Positions 16,822-25,826 of a stretch of DNA of 64,000 bases are shown here, one piece after another. The first letter of the stretch is position 1. Every line of letters starts with the position of its first letter. The notes beneath the pieces were generated by a model. The model saw only the letters and a list, made by a program, of their open reading frames with translations, was not told the DNA's origin and ran no database searches. The DNA is from Spirochaetia bacterium UBA2205 (GTDB lineage Bacteria > Spirochaetota > UBA4802 > UB4802), in contig DCUV01000032.1 in NCBI GenBank assembly GCA_002328585.1, positions 284,204-348,203 of the forward strand, given 5' to 3'. A program made the position numbers and the translations under genes.

Positions 16822-18184
16822 CTTTAGCTGCCTTTCGTCCTGCACCCATTGCCTGTATAACCGTGGCAGCACCGGTTACAATATCGCCGCCAGCAAAAAC
16901 ACCTATCTTGCTTGTCTTCATGGTTACGGGGTCAGCTATGATATTCCCCCTCTTTGTTATATCCATGCCGGGTGTTGTTTTGGGGATTAAAGGATTTGGC
17001 CCATTCCCAATAGCAATAATGGCTACATCAATATCAATGGTAAACTCTGAACCTTTTACAGGGATTGGGCTCCTTCTGCCACTTGCGTCAGGTTCACCCA
17101 ATTCCATCTTCAGACACTCAACTGCTTTCACACGTCCTTTTTCATCACCAATGAACTGTACAGGATTGGTTAACAATGTAAAAATAACGCCTTCTTCCTC
17201 TGCACGTTCTACCTCTTCTACACGTGCTGGCATCTCAGTGCGGGAACGTCGGTAAACAATATACACCTCCTTGCTTCCCAAACGCAGTGCAGTCCGTGCC
17301 GAATCCATGGCAACATTTCCACCGCCAAAAACTGCAACTTTCTGCCCTTTGACAATGGGGGTATCATACTCCGGGAATTTATACGCCTTCATTAAATTTG
17401 ACCGTGTTAAATACTCATTGGCACTATACACCCCCTGTAAATTTTCACCGGGTATATCTAAAAATAATGGCAACCCCGCTCCTGTAGCTACAAACACAGC
17501 ATCAAACCCCGTTGATAGTAGATCATTCACCGTTTCAGCCGTGCCAATTACCCTGCTTAGTTCAACCGTAACGCCTGCAGCTTTAAGAGCATCAATCTCA
17601 TACTGCACAATATCTTTGGGAAGTCTGAACTCAGGAATCCCATACACCAGAACGCCACCAGCCTTATGCAATGCTTCAAAGATGGTAACATTGTATCCTA
17701 TGCGTGCTAAATCACCGGCAGCAGTAAGCCCTGCTGGCCCGGAGCCAATGATTGCAACCTTTTTATTGGTATGGCTATCGCTCCTCTGAGCAACAAAATG
17801 TTCCTTCTCTCGTTCATAATCAGCAACATAGCGCTCCAGATTGCCAATAGCAACAGCATCGCCTTTTTTTGCCAGAACACACAACTTTTCACATTGATCT
17901 TCCTGGGGGCATACCCTCCCGCATACTGCCGGTAATGAATTGGTTTGCTTTATGGTAAAAAATGCCTCAAGAGGCTTTCCTTCTTTCAATGCCTTTATAA
18001 ATCCTGGAATATTGATATTAACAGGGCACCCATCAATGCAGGTGGGGCGCTTACACTGCAAACATCGTGCTGCTTCTAACATTGCTGTTTTTTCATCATA
18101 CCCTAACGGGACCTCATTGAAATTGCGGATACGATTTTTTGCATCCTGCTGAGGCATTTTCTGTCGTGGAATTTTATCTGCCAT
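16787..18184 (-). CDS. NfnB/GltA-type NADPH-dependent flavin oxidoreductase, large subunit
   Basis: Iron-sulphur flavoprotein of 465 aa related to the glutamate-synthase small subunit. The N-terminal part binds two 4Fe-4S clusters (CLQCKRPTCIDGCPV and CGRVCPQEDQCEKLC). Two dinucleotide-binding folds follow: AIIGSGPAGLTAAGDLA for FAD and AVFGGGNVAMDSARTA for NADPH, with GVFAGGDIVTGAATV near the end. The NfnA-like partner lies immediately upstream. Together they match NADH-dependent ferredoxin:NADP+ oxidoreductase or the related sulfide dehydrogenase SudAB. GGAG precedes the ATG at 18184, which overlaps the partner's stop, so the longer frame to 18217 is rejected. In an anaerobe with an Mbh hydrogenase the Nfn role is likelier. 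Confidence 0.85.
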   Translation of the reverse strand: MADKIPRQKMPQQDAKNRIRNFNEVPLGYDEKTAMLEAARCLQCKRPTCIDGCPVNINIPGFIKALKEGKPLEAFFTIKQTNSLPAVCGRVCPQEDQCEKLCVLAKKGDAVAIGNLERYVADYEREKEHFVAQRSDSHTNKKVAIIGSGPAGLTAAGDLARIGYNVTIFEALHKAGGVLVYGIPEFRLPKDIVQYEIDALKAAGVTVELSRVIGTAETVNDLLSTGFDAVFVATGAGLPLFLDIPGENLQGVYSANEYLTRSNLMKAYKFPEYDTPIVKGQKVAVFGGGNVAMDSARTALRLGSKEVYIVYRRSRTEMPARVEEVERAEEEGVIFTLLTNPVQFIGDEKGRVKAVECLKMELGEPDASGRRSPIPVKGSEFTIDIDVAIIAIGNGPNPLIPKTTPGMDITKRGNIIADPVTMKTSKIGVFAGGDIVTGAATVIQAMGAGRKAAKAIDEYLSTGSW

Positions 18185-19016
18185 AGTACTGCTCCAGTTT
18201 GCATTTATGTTTTTCAAAGCTTTCCTTTTCCTGCTCTTTATAGGTATTAAGCCTTTTCATAAGTTCATCAAAATCCACCAGATGAGCATCAAACTCAGGG
18301 CCATCAACGCAGGTAAATTGCTTTTTGCCATCAACTGTAACCCTGCATCCGCCGCACATTCCGGTGCCATCCACCATTATGGAATTTAAGCTAACCAGTG
18401 TTTTAACAGTATATTTTTTGGTCAGGTCACTGACCGCCTTCATCATTGGGACCGGACCAACAGCAACAACAATATCAACTTTTCCCCCATCAAGTATCGT
18501 TTTCAATTCATCGGTTACAAATCCTTTAACACCATGTGACCCATCATCAGTAGTTACTATCATTTCATCACTTTTTGCTTTAAGCTCTTTTTCTAATATT
18601 AATAAATCTTTGTTTCGCGCTCCAATAATACTTATGAGATAGTTACCGGCATCTTTCATTGCCACCGCAATTGGGTACACAGCAGCAATCCCAATGCCAC
18701 CCCCAACGCAAACACAGGTGCCATAACGTTGAATATTGGTAGGATGTCCTAATGGCCCTGCAACATTAAAAAGTTCCTCCCCCTTCTTTTTAAGCGATAG
18801 TTTATGGGTAGAGGTTCCCACAATCTGATAATAAAGTGTTATTGTACCATTTTTTTTATCCGAATCAGCGATAGTAAGCGGAATACGCTCACCCACTTCA
18901 TCAACAATAACTATCACGAATTGCCCTGCTTTTCTGTGTTTTGCAATATAGGGTGCTTCTACAATAGCTTTCCCTACATTATCAGATATTTTTTCATTGG
19001 TTATTATCGTATACAT
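18174..19016 (-). CDS. NfnA/SudB-type FAD- and NAD(H)-binding subunit with 2Fe-2S site
   Basis: Ferredoxin-reductase-like subunit of 280 aa. It has a flavin-binding barrel (AGQFVIVIVDEVGERIPLT), an NAD-binding part (VGGGIGIAAVYPIA) and a C-terminal 2Fe-2S motif DGTGMCGGCRVTV...FTCVDGPEFD. The Asp plus three Cys spacing is the PyrK/NfnA pattern. In Nfn this subunit takes electrons from NADH and the bifurcating flavin sits in the partner. GGAAG six bases before the ATG supports the start at 19016. Its stop overlaps the start of the large subunit, so the two are translationally coupled. SudB, with sulfide or polysulfide as substrate, cannot be excluded. Confidence 0.85.
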   Translation of the reverse strand: MYTIITNEKISDNVGKAIVEAPYIAKHRKAGQFVIVIVDEVGERIPLTIADSDKKNGTITLYYQIVGTSTHKLSLKKKGEELFNVAGPLGHPTNIQRYGTCVCVGGGIGIAAVYPIAVAMKDAGNYLISIIGARNKDLLILEKELKAKSDEMIVTTDDGSHGVKGFVTDELKTILDGGKVDIVVAVGPVPMMKAVSDLTKKYTVKTLVSLNSIMVDGTGMCGGCRVTVDGKKQFTCVDGPEFDAHLVDFDELMKRLNTYKEQEKESFEKHKCKLEQYYGR

Positions 19017-19482
19017 AATTCACTTCCATAATAAAGATAATCAAATAATTGATATATATTGAAATATTGAACATGCTATAAACTTACTACCAATCACCTG
19101 ACCATTGCCAAATATAGTATATCACACTCCATTGATTATAAAATAACTATCGACAACAAAATACTGTCACAAACACCCCTGGCTAAAAGCATATGCCAAT
19201 ACTGATGAACATCGCTGTTTTGTTGCAGGCAAACAGTACACTAAAATAGTTACACAGGGTCAAGATATTTTTATACAATAATATAATAAGACATTTTGTT
19301 GCTTTATAATGAAATTACCAAAAACCACTGATTATTCCACAATTATGTTATGAAGTATCGTTAGTGTTTCCCTATCTGCACATATTTAGATAATATAATA
19401 ATTTATCATAAAAAATAATCGATAGTATTTACTTCAACACTAAATATTTACACAATTACAGTCCTGCAACAGCTATATTATG
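19017..19482. other. Gene-free AT-rich interval
   Basis: No open frame, RNA gene or strong hairpin is seen in this stretch between the divergent nfnA-like and PPDK-like genes. It contains two copies of the over-represented heptamer (ACTATCG near 19146 and CGATAGT near 19422). Confidence 0.5.
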
Positions 19483-19511
19483 TTGAATAGTATAGAAATA
19501 ACATATATATT
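19483..19511 (+). promoter_or_regulatory. Candidate sigma70-type promoter for the PPDK-like gene
   Basis: TTGAAT (19483-19488) and TATATT (19506-19511) are 17 bases apart. Transcription would start near 19518, leaving a leader of about 30 bases that contains AAGGA ahead of the ATG at 19550. Confidence 0.5.
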
Positions 19512-19549
19512 ATTCTATAACAATTATACCTATTATAAGGATATCCATA

Positions 19550-22138
19550 ATGGATGCTATAAATAACGCAAGCACCGGACTACCAACCTTAGACAAGATT
19601 TTAAACAACCTCATTATGGGGGATAATGTAGTGTGGCAGGTTGATACCATTTCTGATTATAAAACATTTGTTGATCCTTTTGTTTCAAAGGCACTCTCAG
19701 AAGGTAGAAATTTAAATTATATCCGCTTTTCAGAGTTCCCTCCCCTCCTCTTTGAACAGCCGGGAATAAAAATACATTATCTCAATGCACATGAGGGCTT
19801 TGAAAGCTTTTCAAAACAAATTTATACCATCATTAACAGTGAAGGTGAAAATGCATATTATGTATTTGATAGCCTTTCTGAACTTCAATCAGCATGGGCA
19901 ACCGATCTCATGATAGGTAATTTCTTCGTCATTACATGCCCAAATCTTTATGAATTAAACGCTGTCGCATATTTTTCCTTATTACGCAATAGCCATTCCT
20001 TTAAAACAATAGCACGTATTCGCGATACCACACAATTACTCATTGATGTATACACATGCAACGGTGATTGCTACATACATCCCTTGAAGGTTCAAAATCG
20101 CTATTCGCCAACCATGTTTTTCCCACACAAAAAAAATGGAGACTATTTTACTGCAATTACCCGAAGTGATGATGTCACAACATTCATATCCCATATACAG
20201 CAAACAAGCTTAGAAAAAACACAAAGGAACCTTGATTTCTGGGATAGGCTTTTTCTTAAAGCTGAAATGTTAATAGAATTAAACGAGGACCCCACCAAAA
20301 AACAACAGATGATTGAACAACTATGCAAGGTAATAATTGGACGGGAGGAGCGTTTACTTACCTTAGCCGCCAATATCTTTACCCTGGAGGACCTTATTGC
20401 AATAAAAAACAGAATGATTGGAACAGGGCATATAGGTGGAAAAGCAGCGGGTATGCTCATTGCCCGCCGTATTTTGCATAGTGATAACAGAATGCAATGG
20501 AATGATATTATAGAACCCCATGACTCATTTTACATAGGTTCAGATGTTTTCTATACCTATATTGTTCAAAACGGGTGGTGGAAGTTATTTATGGAACAAA
20601 AAACTCAAGAAGGATACTTCACTATTGCAAAAGACATTGCTCAACAAATGTTGCATGGCACTTTTACCGATGACATAAAGGAGCAATTTCAGCAGATGAT
20701 TGAATATTTTGGACAATCTCCCATTATTGTCCGTTCATCAAGCCTTCTAGAAGATTCTTTTGGTAATGCATTTGCTGGAAAATATGAAAGTATATTTCTT
20801 GTTAATCAGGGTTCTCCCGCTCAACGGTATCAAGCTTTTATTGATGCAGTACGTCAAATTTATTCCAGCACCATGAATGAAGATGCCCTTGTGTACCGGC
20901 TCCAGCGAGGGCTTCATACAATGAACGAACAGATGGCACCTTTAGTACAACGGGTATCCGGCACTCACCGTGGCCATTATTTCTTTCCCGATATAAGTGG
21001 TGTAGGATTTTCACATAATACCTATGTATGGAAAAAAGAGATGAAACCTGAATCAGGAATGATACGTCTTGTTATTGGTCTTGGCACACGAGCTGTCAAC
21101 CGCGTTGAAGGTGATTATCCTCGCATAGTTGCTCTTGACGATCCACGCTCCAAACCCCTTTATGATTTTAAAGACGTACGGCGATTTTCACAACACAATG
21201 TAGATGTTCTTAACATAACAAACAATCAAGTAGAAACTATACAGATAGACGAACTATTCAGCATTCAAGATCTCAATCTTCCAATGCACCTTTTAGGAAT
21301 AAGGGATTATGAAGCTGAACAAACTATTAAAAATATGAATGGCGAACAAAAAGAATATTGGGTCGTTACTTTTGATGAACTATTAATGCACACTGATTTT
21401 ACCAGTAACATTAAAACAATCTTACAAACTATCCATAATAGATATCAATACCCTGTAGATATTGAGTTTACCGTAAATTTTAATAAAGAAGGGGGGTATT
21501 ACATCAACATATTGCAATGCAGACCCAATCAGATAAAGGGATTGGGGAAAAAAGTGAAATTACCTGTTGATATACCCAGTGATCATATCTTTTTTACCTC
21601 CCAGGGTAACTTCCTTGGCGGTAGTATAGTTCAGCCTATCAAGCGAATAATCTATGTCGATCCGTATCTGTATAATTCACTTTCAATTTCCCAAAAATAT
21701 GATGTGGCACGTACTGTAGGCAAATTAAACAAGGCAATACACGATCGTGAAGAAATGCCAGCATTGCTCATTGGGCCGGGAAGGTGGGGCACAACTACAC
21801 CTTCATTAGGTGTTCCCGTTAGATTCGCTGAGATAAATAACATTAAAGTACTGGTTGAACTTGCGTTGATCAACGAAAATATAATGCCTGAACTTTCATT
21901 TGGGACTCATTTTTTTCAGGATCTGGTAGAAACCGATATTTTTTATGTAGCATTATTTTATGGTATAAGCGATGTTCTGTATCATCAAAACTTTCTTGAG
22001 CAATTCCCCGATATTTTTACCAAACTTCTACCTGATTCTCAATATAATCACGTTATTCAAGTTTTTGACCTAAAAGAACAGGATGTAGAACTTATGGCTG
22101 ATATCATCACTCAGAAGGTAATATGTTTTATGAGTTAA
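19550..22138 (+). CDS. PEP synthase/PPDK-like ATP-grasp protein with degenerate KaiC-like N-terminus
   Basis: Protein of 862 aa. Residues 1 to ~215 open with TGLPTLDKILNNLIMGDNVV, laid out like a KaiC/RecA-type domain, but the GxxxxGK[ST] Walker A loop is missing. Residues ~290-700 resemble the ATP-grasp half of pyruvate phosphate dikinase/PEP synthase: GTGHIGGKAAGMLIARR, PIIVRSSSLLEDSFGNAFAG, GVGFSHNTYVWK and IGLGTRAVNRVEGDYPR. The phosphohistidine domain and the PEP-binding barrel are absent, so it cannot be a complete dikinase. It might phosphorylate another partner or a small molecule. AAGGA nine bases ahead supports the ATG. It is a single-gene unit with its own promoter candidate and gdhA downstream after 240 bases. 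Related uncharacterised proteins are annotated as PEP/pyruvate-binding-domain proteins. Confidence 0.75.
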   Translation: MDAINNASTGLPTLDKILNNLIMGDNVVWQVDTISDYKTFVDPFVSKALSEGRNLNYIRFSEFPPLLFEQPGIKIHYLNAHEGFESFSKQIYTIINSEGENAYYVFDSLSELQSAWATDLMIGNFFVITCPNLYELNAVAYFSLLRNSHSFKTIARIRDTTQLLIDVYTCNGDCYIHPLKVQNRYSPTMFFPHKKNGDYFTAITRSDDVTTFISHIQQTSLEKTQRNLDFWDRLFLKAEMLIELNEDPTKKQQMIEQLCKVIIGREERLLTLAANIFTLEDLIAIKNRMIGTGHIGGKAAGMLIARRILHSDNRMQWNDIIEPHDSFYIGSDVFYTYIVQNGWWKLFMEQKTQEGYFTIAKDIAQQMLHGTFTDDIKEQFQQMIEYFGQSPIIVRSSSLLEDSFGNAFAGKYESIFLVNQGSPAQRYQAFIDAVRQIYSSTMNEDALVYRLQRGLHTMNEQMAPLVQRVSGTHRGHYFFPDISGVGFSHNTYVWKKEMKPESGMIRLVIGLGTRAVNRVEGDYPRIVALDDPRSKPLYDFKDVRRFSQHNVDVLNITNNQVETIQIDELFSIQDLNLPMHLLGIRDYEAEQTIKNMNGEQKEYWVVTFDELLMHTDFTSNIKTILQTIHNRYQYPVDIEFTVNFNKEGGYYINILQCRPNQIKGLGKKVKLPVDIPSDHIFFTSQGNFLGGSIVQPIKRIIYVDPYLYNSLSISQKYDVARTVGKLNKAIHDREEMPALLIGPGRWGTTTPSLGVPVRFAEINNIKVLVELALINENIMPELSFGTHFFQDLVETDIFYVALFYGISDVLYHQNFLEQFPDIFTKLLPDSQYNHVIQVFDLKEQDVELMADIITQKVICFMS

Positions 22139-22378
22139 ACTAATAATACTTTCATACTATTGTTTTGCACAACCGCTTGATTATATTTCTATTAGCCCTA
22201 TAGCACCAGTACTGCCAACAATTATATTATTTTAAATAACCATTGTTTTATCAAAAAATATAATTGACAATTGTATCAATGATTCACTGTGTACATTTCC
22301 ATATATTCAGCATGTTTTTATGATCTATAACTATCTATAAGCAATGGTTATCTTTAATATTATACAGGAGGCATTACA

Positions 22379-23737
22379 ATGTCGGTAATATCAGAAGTAA
22401 TAGACAAGGTCAAAAGGCAGGATTCAGAACAAAAAGAATTTATTCAGGCTGTTCATGAGGTTCTGGAAACACTTGAACCAACTGTTCAAAAACATCCCGA
22501 ATTTGTTAAGGCAAAAATTTATGAACGAATTGTTGAACCTGATAGGGTGATTATGTTTAGAGTACCATGGGTTGACGACAATGGTAATGTCCATGTTAAT
22601 AGAGGTTTCCGCGTTCAGTTTAACAACGCCATAGGACCATACAAAGGTGGTTTGCGATTCCACCCTTCAGTCAACTTAGGGATTATAAAATTCCTTGGAT
22701 TTGAACAAATATTTAAAAACTCTCTTACAACATTACCTATGGGTGGCGGGAAAGGTGGATCTGATTTTGATCCAAAAGGGAAATCAGATATGGATGTTAT
22801 GCGTTTTTGCCAGTCCTTCATGCGCGAACTATACCGACATATTGGTCCTGATACTGATGTCCCAGCGGGCGATATTGGTGTAGGAGCCCGTGAAATAGGA
22901 TTTATGTTTGGCTATTATAAAAAAATAGAGAACGATCATGCTGGAGTACTTACAGGCAAAGGGCTGGAATATGGCGGAAGTCTGCTTAGACCAGAAGCAA
23001 CAGGATATGGTGCAACATATTTTGCAGCAGAGATGTTAAAAACTGTTGGAAAAGAAATTAAAGGAATGACTGTTGCCATCAGTGGTTCTGGCAATGTTGC
23101 ACAGTATACCATAGAAAAGGTTACACAACTTGGGGGAAAGGTTATTTCATTCAGTGATTCAAATGGAACAATCATTGATGAAGAAGGCATTACTCCAGAC
23201 AAATTGGCATTTCTCATGGAATTAAAAAATGTTCGCCGCGGTCGTGTTAAAGAATATGCACAAAAATATAAAAATGCTCATTATTTTGAGGGTAAATCAG
23301 TGTGGGATGTTATTAAAGAGCAGGGTATCAAAGTCAATGTAGCATTCCCTTCAGCAACAGAAAATGAAATTGATGGTATCCATGCCCAAGCACTTATTAA
23401 AAATGGATGTATCTGTATATCAGAAGGGGCAAATATGCCTTCAAACCTGGATGCCATTAAGATCTACAGGGAGCATAATATCCTCTTTGCACCTGGCAAA
23501 GCAGCAAATGCTGGCGGTGTTGCCACATCTGGATTAGAGATGTCCCAAAATAGCTTACGGTTATCATGGACACGCGAAGAGGTTGATAATCGACTCCAAA
23601 TCATTATGAAAAGCATTCATCAAAGTTGTCTGGATGCCTCTGAAGCCTATGGCAAAAAAGGGGATTATCTAACCGGTGCAAACATTGCGGGTTTCTTAAA
23701 AGTTGCCAAAGCAATGGTAGCCTATGGAATAGTATAA
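22379..23737 (+). CDS. gdhA: Glutamate dehydrogenase, NADP-dependent type
   Basis: Hexameric-family glutamate dehydrogenase (452 aa) linking 2-oxoglutarate and ammonia to glutamate. The substrate domain has YKGGLRFHPSVN, the catalytic-lysine region LPMGGGKGGSDFDPKGKS, and VPAGDIGVGAREIG. The coenzyme domain has the fingerprint ISGSGNVAQYTIEK. Length and wording match the bacterial NADP-type small hexameric GDH (E. coli GdhA class). AGGAGG lies seven bases before the ATG. The gene stands alone and is closed by tandem hairpins. NADPH could be supplied by the NfnAB-like pair at 16.8-19 kb. Confidence 0.95.
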   Translation: MSVISEVIDKVKRQDSEQKEFIQAVHEVLETLEPTVQKHPEFVKAKIYERIVEPDRVIMFRVPWVDDNGNVHVNRGFRVQFNNAIGPYKGGLRFHPSVNLGIIKFLGFEQIFKNSLTTLPMGGGKGGSDFDPKGKSDMDVMRFCQSFMRELYRHIGPDTDVPAGDIGVGAREIGFMFGYYKKIENDHAGVLTGKGLEYGGSLLRPEATGYGATYFAAEMLKTVGKEIKGMTVAISGSGNVAQYTIEKVTQLGGKVISFSDSNGTIIDEEGITPDKLAFLMELKNVRRGRVKEYAQKYKNAHYFEGKSVWDVIKEQGIKVNVAFPSATENEIDGIHAQALIKNGCICISEGANMPSNLDAIKIYREHNILFAPGKAANAGGVATSGLEMSQNSLRLSWTREEVDNRLQIIMKSIHQSCLDASEAYGKKGDYLTGANIAGFLKVAKAMVAYGIV

Positions 23738-23740
23738 ACT

Positions 23741-23795
23741 CTATACTATCTATAGTATAGAAAACTAATAGAGCAGGATACAATCCTGCTCTATT
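23741..23795. terminator. Tandem hairpins between convergent gdhA and acyl-CoA synthetase genes
   Basis: The first hairpin (23741-23760) has arms CTATACTA/TAGTATAG. The second (23767-23795) has perfect 13-base arms AATAGAGCAGGAT/ATCCTGCTCTATT and a 3-base loop. AAAACT on its left gives a short U-run for minus-strand transcripts. It probably serves both convergent genes. Confidence 0.75.
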
Positions 23796-23823
23796 AAAAA
23801 TTAAAATAAAAATAATAATATTT

Positions 23824-25734
23824 TTATTCGTACATTTTAACAATTTCATCTTTAAACACTTCAACTATCACCCTCTTTTTAGTTTTTTGAGTTGGTGTTA
23901 ACATACCATTGGATTCAGTAAACCGTTGATTCAAAATTTTATAATTCTTAATCTGTTCAAATTTTTCCAGATTCTTATTTGCCTCTTTTACATCTTTATC
24001 AATCAATTCTTTTAAGCGAGAGTTGTTTATAAAGTCATTCCCTACCTTTGTACAAACTTGCATTCCTCCAATATCTTCATATACCAGTTGTGACTCATCA
24101 TATTTAATACCTTCTCGCTTAAAGAGTGCCATGAAGTTTGCAAAATTTGGTACAATGAACGCTGTAATAAATGGCTTTTCATCACCTATAACAAAAATTT
24201 GCTCTACCCAATTGCTGGTTGAAAATAAATTCTCAATCTTGGCAGGTGCAACATTTTTCCCAATAGAAGTACAAATTATCCCTTTTTTCCTTTCAATAAA
24301 TCTGAAATAACCATCATTTGATAATTCAACAATATCCCCTGTCTTAAACCAACCATCTCTGGTAAAAGTTTCTTTCGTTTCTTTTGGTTTATTGAGATAG
24401 TCCTTGAAAATACCGGCACCTGAAAGTTCCAGCTCACCGTCTTTTGCAACACGGCATCTGCTCCCATTTGCCTCTTTTCCCATATACCCTGGTTTACATG
24501 CTGTTATTGGATTGAGTATCGCAGCATTGAAACTTTCTGTTGAACCATACCCTTCTATGACTGCCAATCCCAGCGCATAGTAAAATCGCAAAAGATCGGG
24601 CGAAATTGCTGCACTTGCCGAGAATGAATGATGGAATCTAGTACCAAACAAACCACGCACCTTCGAAAAAATTTTGTCAGCAATTGAATATTGAATCTTA
24701 AGCCATATCGGCAGTTTCGACTTTAGATCAAAATTCGGATGCATATTGTAACAGCCATTTTCATCTTCACGATACTTCAAAGCCTGTAATCCTACATTCA
24801 ATGCCCAGTTAAATAATTTTTTTTGTAAAGGGTTCTCAGCCATCTGCTGCTGCATGGTTATATATATTTTCTCATATAACCGTGGAACACAATTAATCCA
24901 TGTTGGATTGTACTTTTGCATATCTTCAATAAGAGTTGCTGGCTTGTCCGCATAACATATTAATGACCCTTTATTGATAGCCAACCATTGACATGAACCA
25001 CGGTCAAAAACATGGGAGAGTGGAAGATAACACAGTGTAACATCATTTTCATTAACATCAAAATTATACCTTTGAAAATATTCCGTTGTTCCCTCCAACC
25101 GTGATGAACCACACCAATGGGTTAATATAACTCCCTTTCCCTGTCCTGTTGTACCCGATGTATAAAGAATGGTAAACCAATCATCTAATGTTACGCCATC
25201 TTTGCGTTTATTATATTTTTTATAGTTAGTCTGATTATTCCTCCATTCTCGCCCTATTGCTATACAATCTTTAATACCAAATACCTTCTTTTTATCACCC
25301 TTAAATGACATATCCATCACTATTATCGTTTTAAGGCTCTTCAAATCTTTTTCTATTTCCTTAACCTGTTTAAGAAGTGCTTTATCTCCAACAAAAGCAA
25401 TAGTACATTTGGAATCATTCAGAATGTATTTAACTTCATTATTTGAAAGCGTAGGGAAAATTGTAATACTTACACCGCCTGCACATGCGATTGCGATATC
25501 CACCTGTGTCCACATATAGCTTGTTGGAGCTAAAATAGCAGCTCGCCCTTTATAGGGAAAACCTAATTTCATCAATGCACATGCAATATCTTCAACCCGT
25601 TCTTTAAGTTCAGCATAGGTATACAGTCCATTGTTGTCATTATACAGTTCTTTATTAAACTTTTGTGCTGGCCTATCCGGGAAACTATCACATGTATCAT
25701 AAAAATACCGAACCATTGTTTTCAGTTCGCTCAT
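23824..25734 (-). CDS. Long-chain acyl-CoA synthetase (AMP-forming)
   Basis: ANL-superfamily adenylate-forming enzyme of 636 aa that activates a carboxylic acid, probably a long-chain fatty acid, to its CoA thioester. It has the P-loop motif ILYTSGTTGQGKGVILTH, YLPLSHVFDR, EGYGSTES (A5-like), and the hinge region DGWFKTGDIVELSNDGYFRFIERKK with the C-terminal catalytic-lysine region LTPTQKTKKR. The wording matches the Faa1/FadD15 class rather than acetyl-CoA synthetase. AAGGGGG precedes the ATG. A second member of this class lies at 32126-33958; no beta-oxidation genes adjoin either. Substrate chain length cannot be read from sequence. Confidence 0.88.
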   Translation of the reverse strand: MSELKTMVRYFYDTCDSFPDRPAQKFNKELYNDNNGLYTYAELKERVEDIACALMKLGFPYKGRAAILAPTSYMWTQVDIAIACAGGVSITIFPTLSNNEVKYILNDSKCTIAFVGDKALLKQVKEIEKDLKSLKTIIVMDMSFKGDKKKVFGIKDCIAIGREWRNNQTNYKKYNKRKDGVTLDDWFTILYTSGTTGQGKGVILTHWCGSSRLEGTTEYFQRYNFDVNENDVTLCYLPLSHVFDRGSCQWLAINKGSLICYADKPATLIEDMQKYNPTWINCVPRLYEKIYITMQQQMAENPLQKKLFNWALNVGLQALKYREDENGCYNMHPNFDLKSKLPIWLKIQYSIADKIFSKVRGLFGTRFHHSFSASAAISPDLLRFYYALGLAVIEGYGSTESFNAAILNPITACKPGYMGKEANGSRCRVAKDGELELSGAGIFKDYLNKPKETKETFTRDGWFKTGDIVELSNDGYFRFIERKKGIICTSIGKNVAPAKIENLFSTSNWVEQIFVIGDEKPFITAFIVPNFANFMALFKREGIKYDESQLVYEDIGGMQVCTKVGNDFINNSRLKELIDKDVKEANKNLEKFEQIKNYKILNQRFTESNGMLTPTQKTKKRVIVEVFKDEIVKMYE

Positions 25735-25826
25735 ACTGCCCCCTTGAATATATTAATTTTGATATACATATTTATATATCACGACCGGATGGTATTTCAA
25801 AAATTAATGACAAATTATAAAATATG

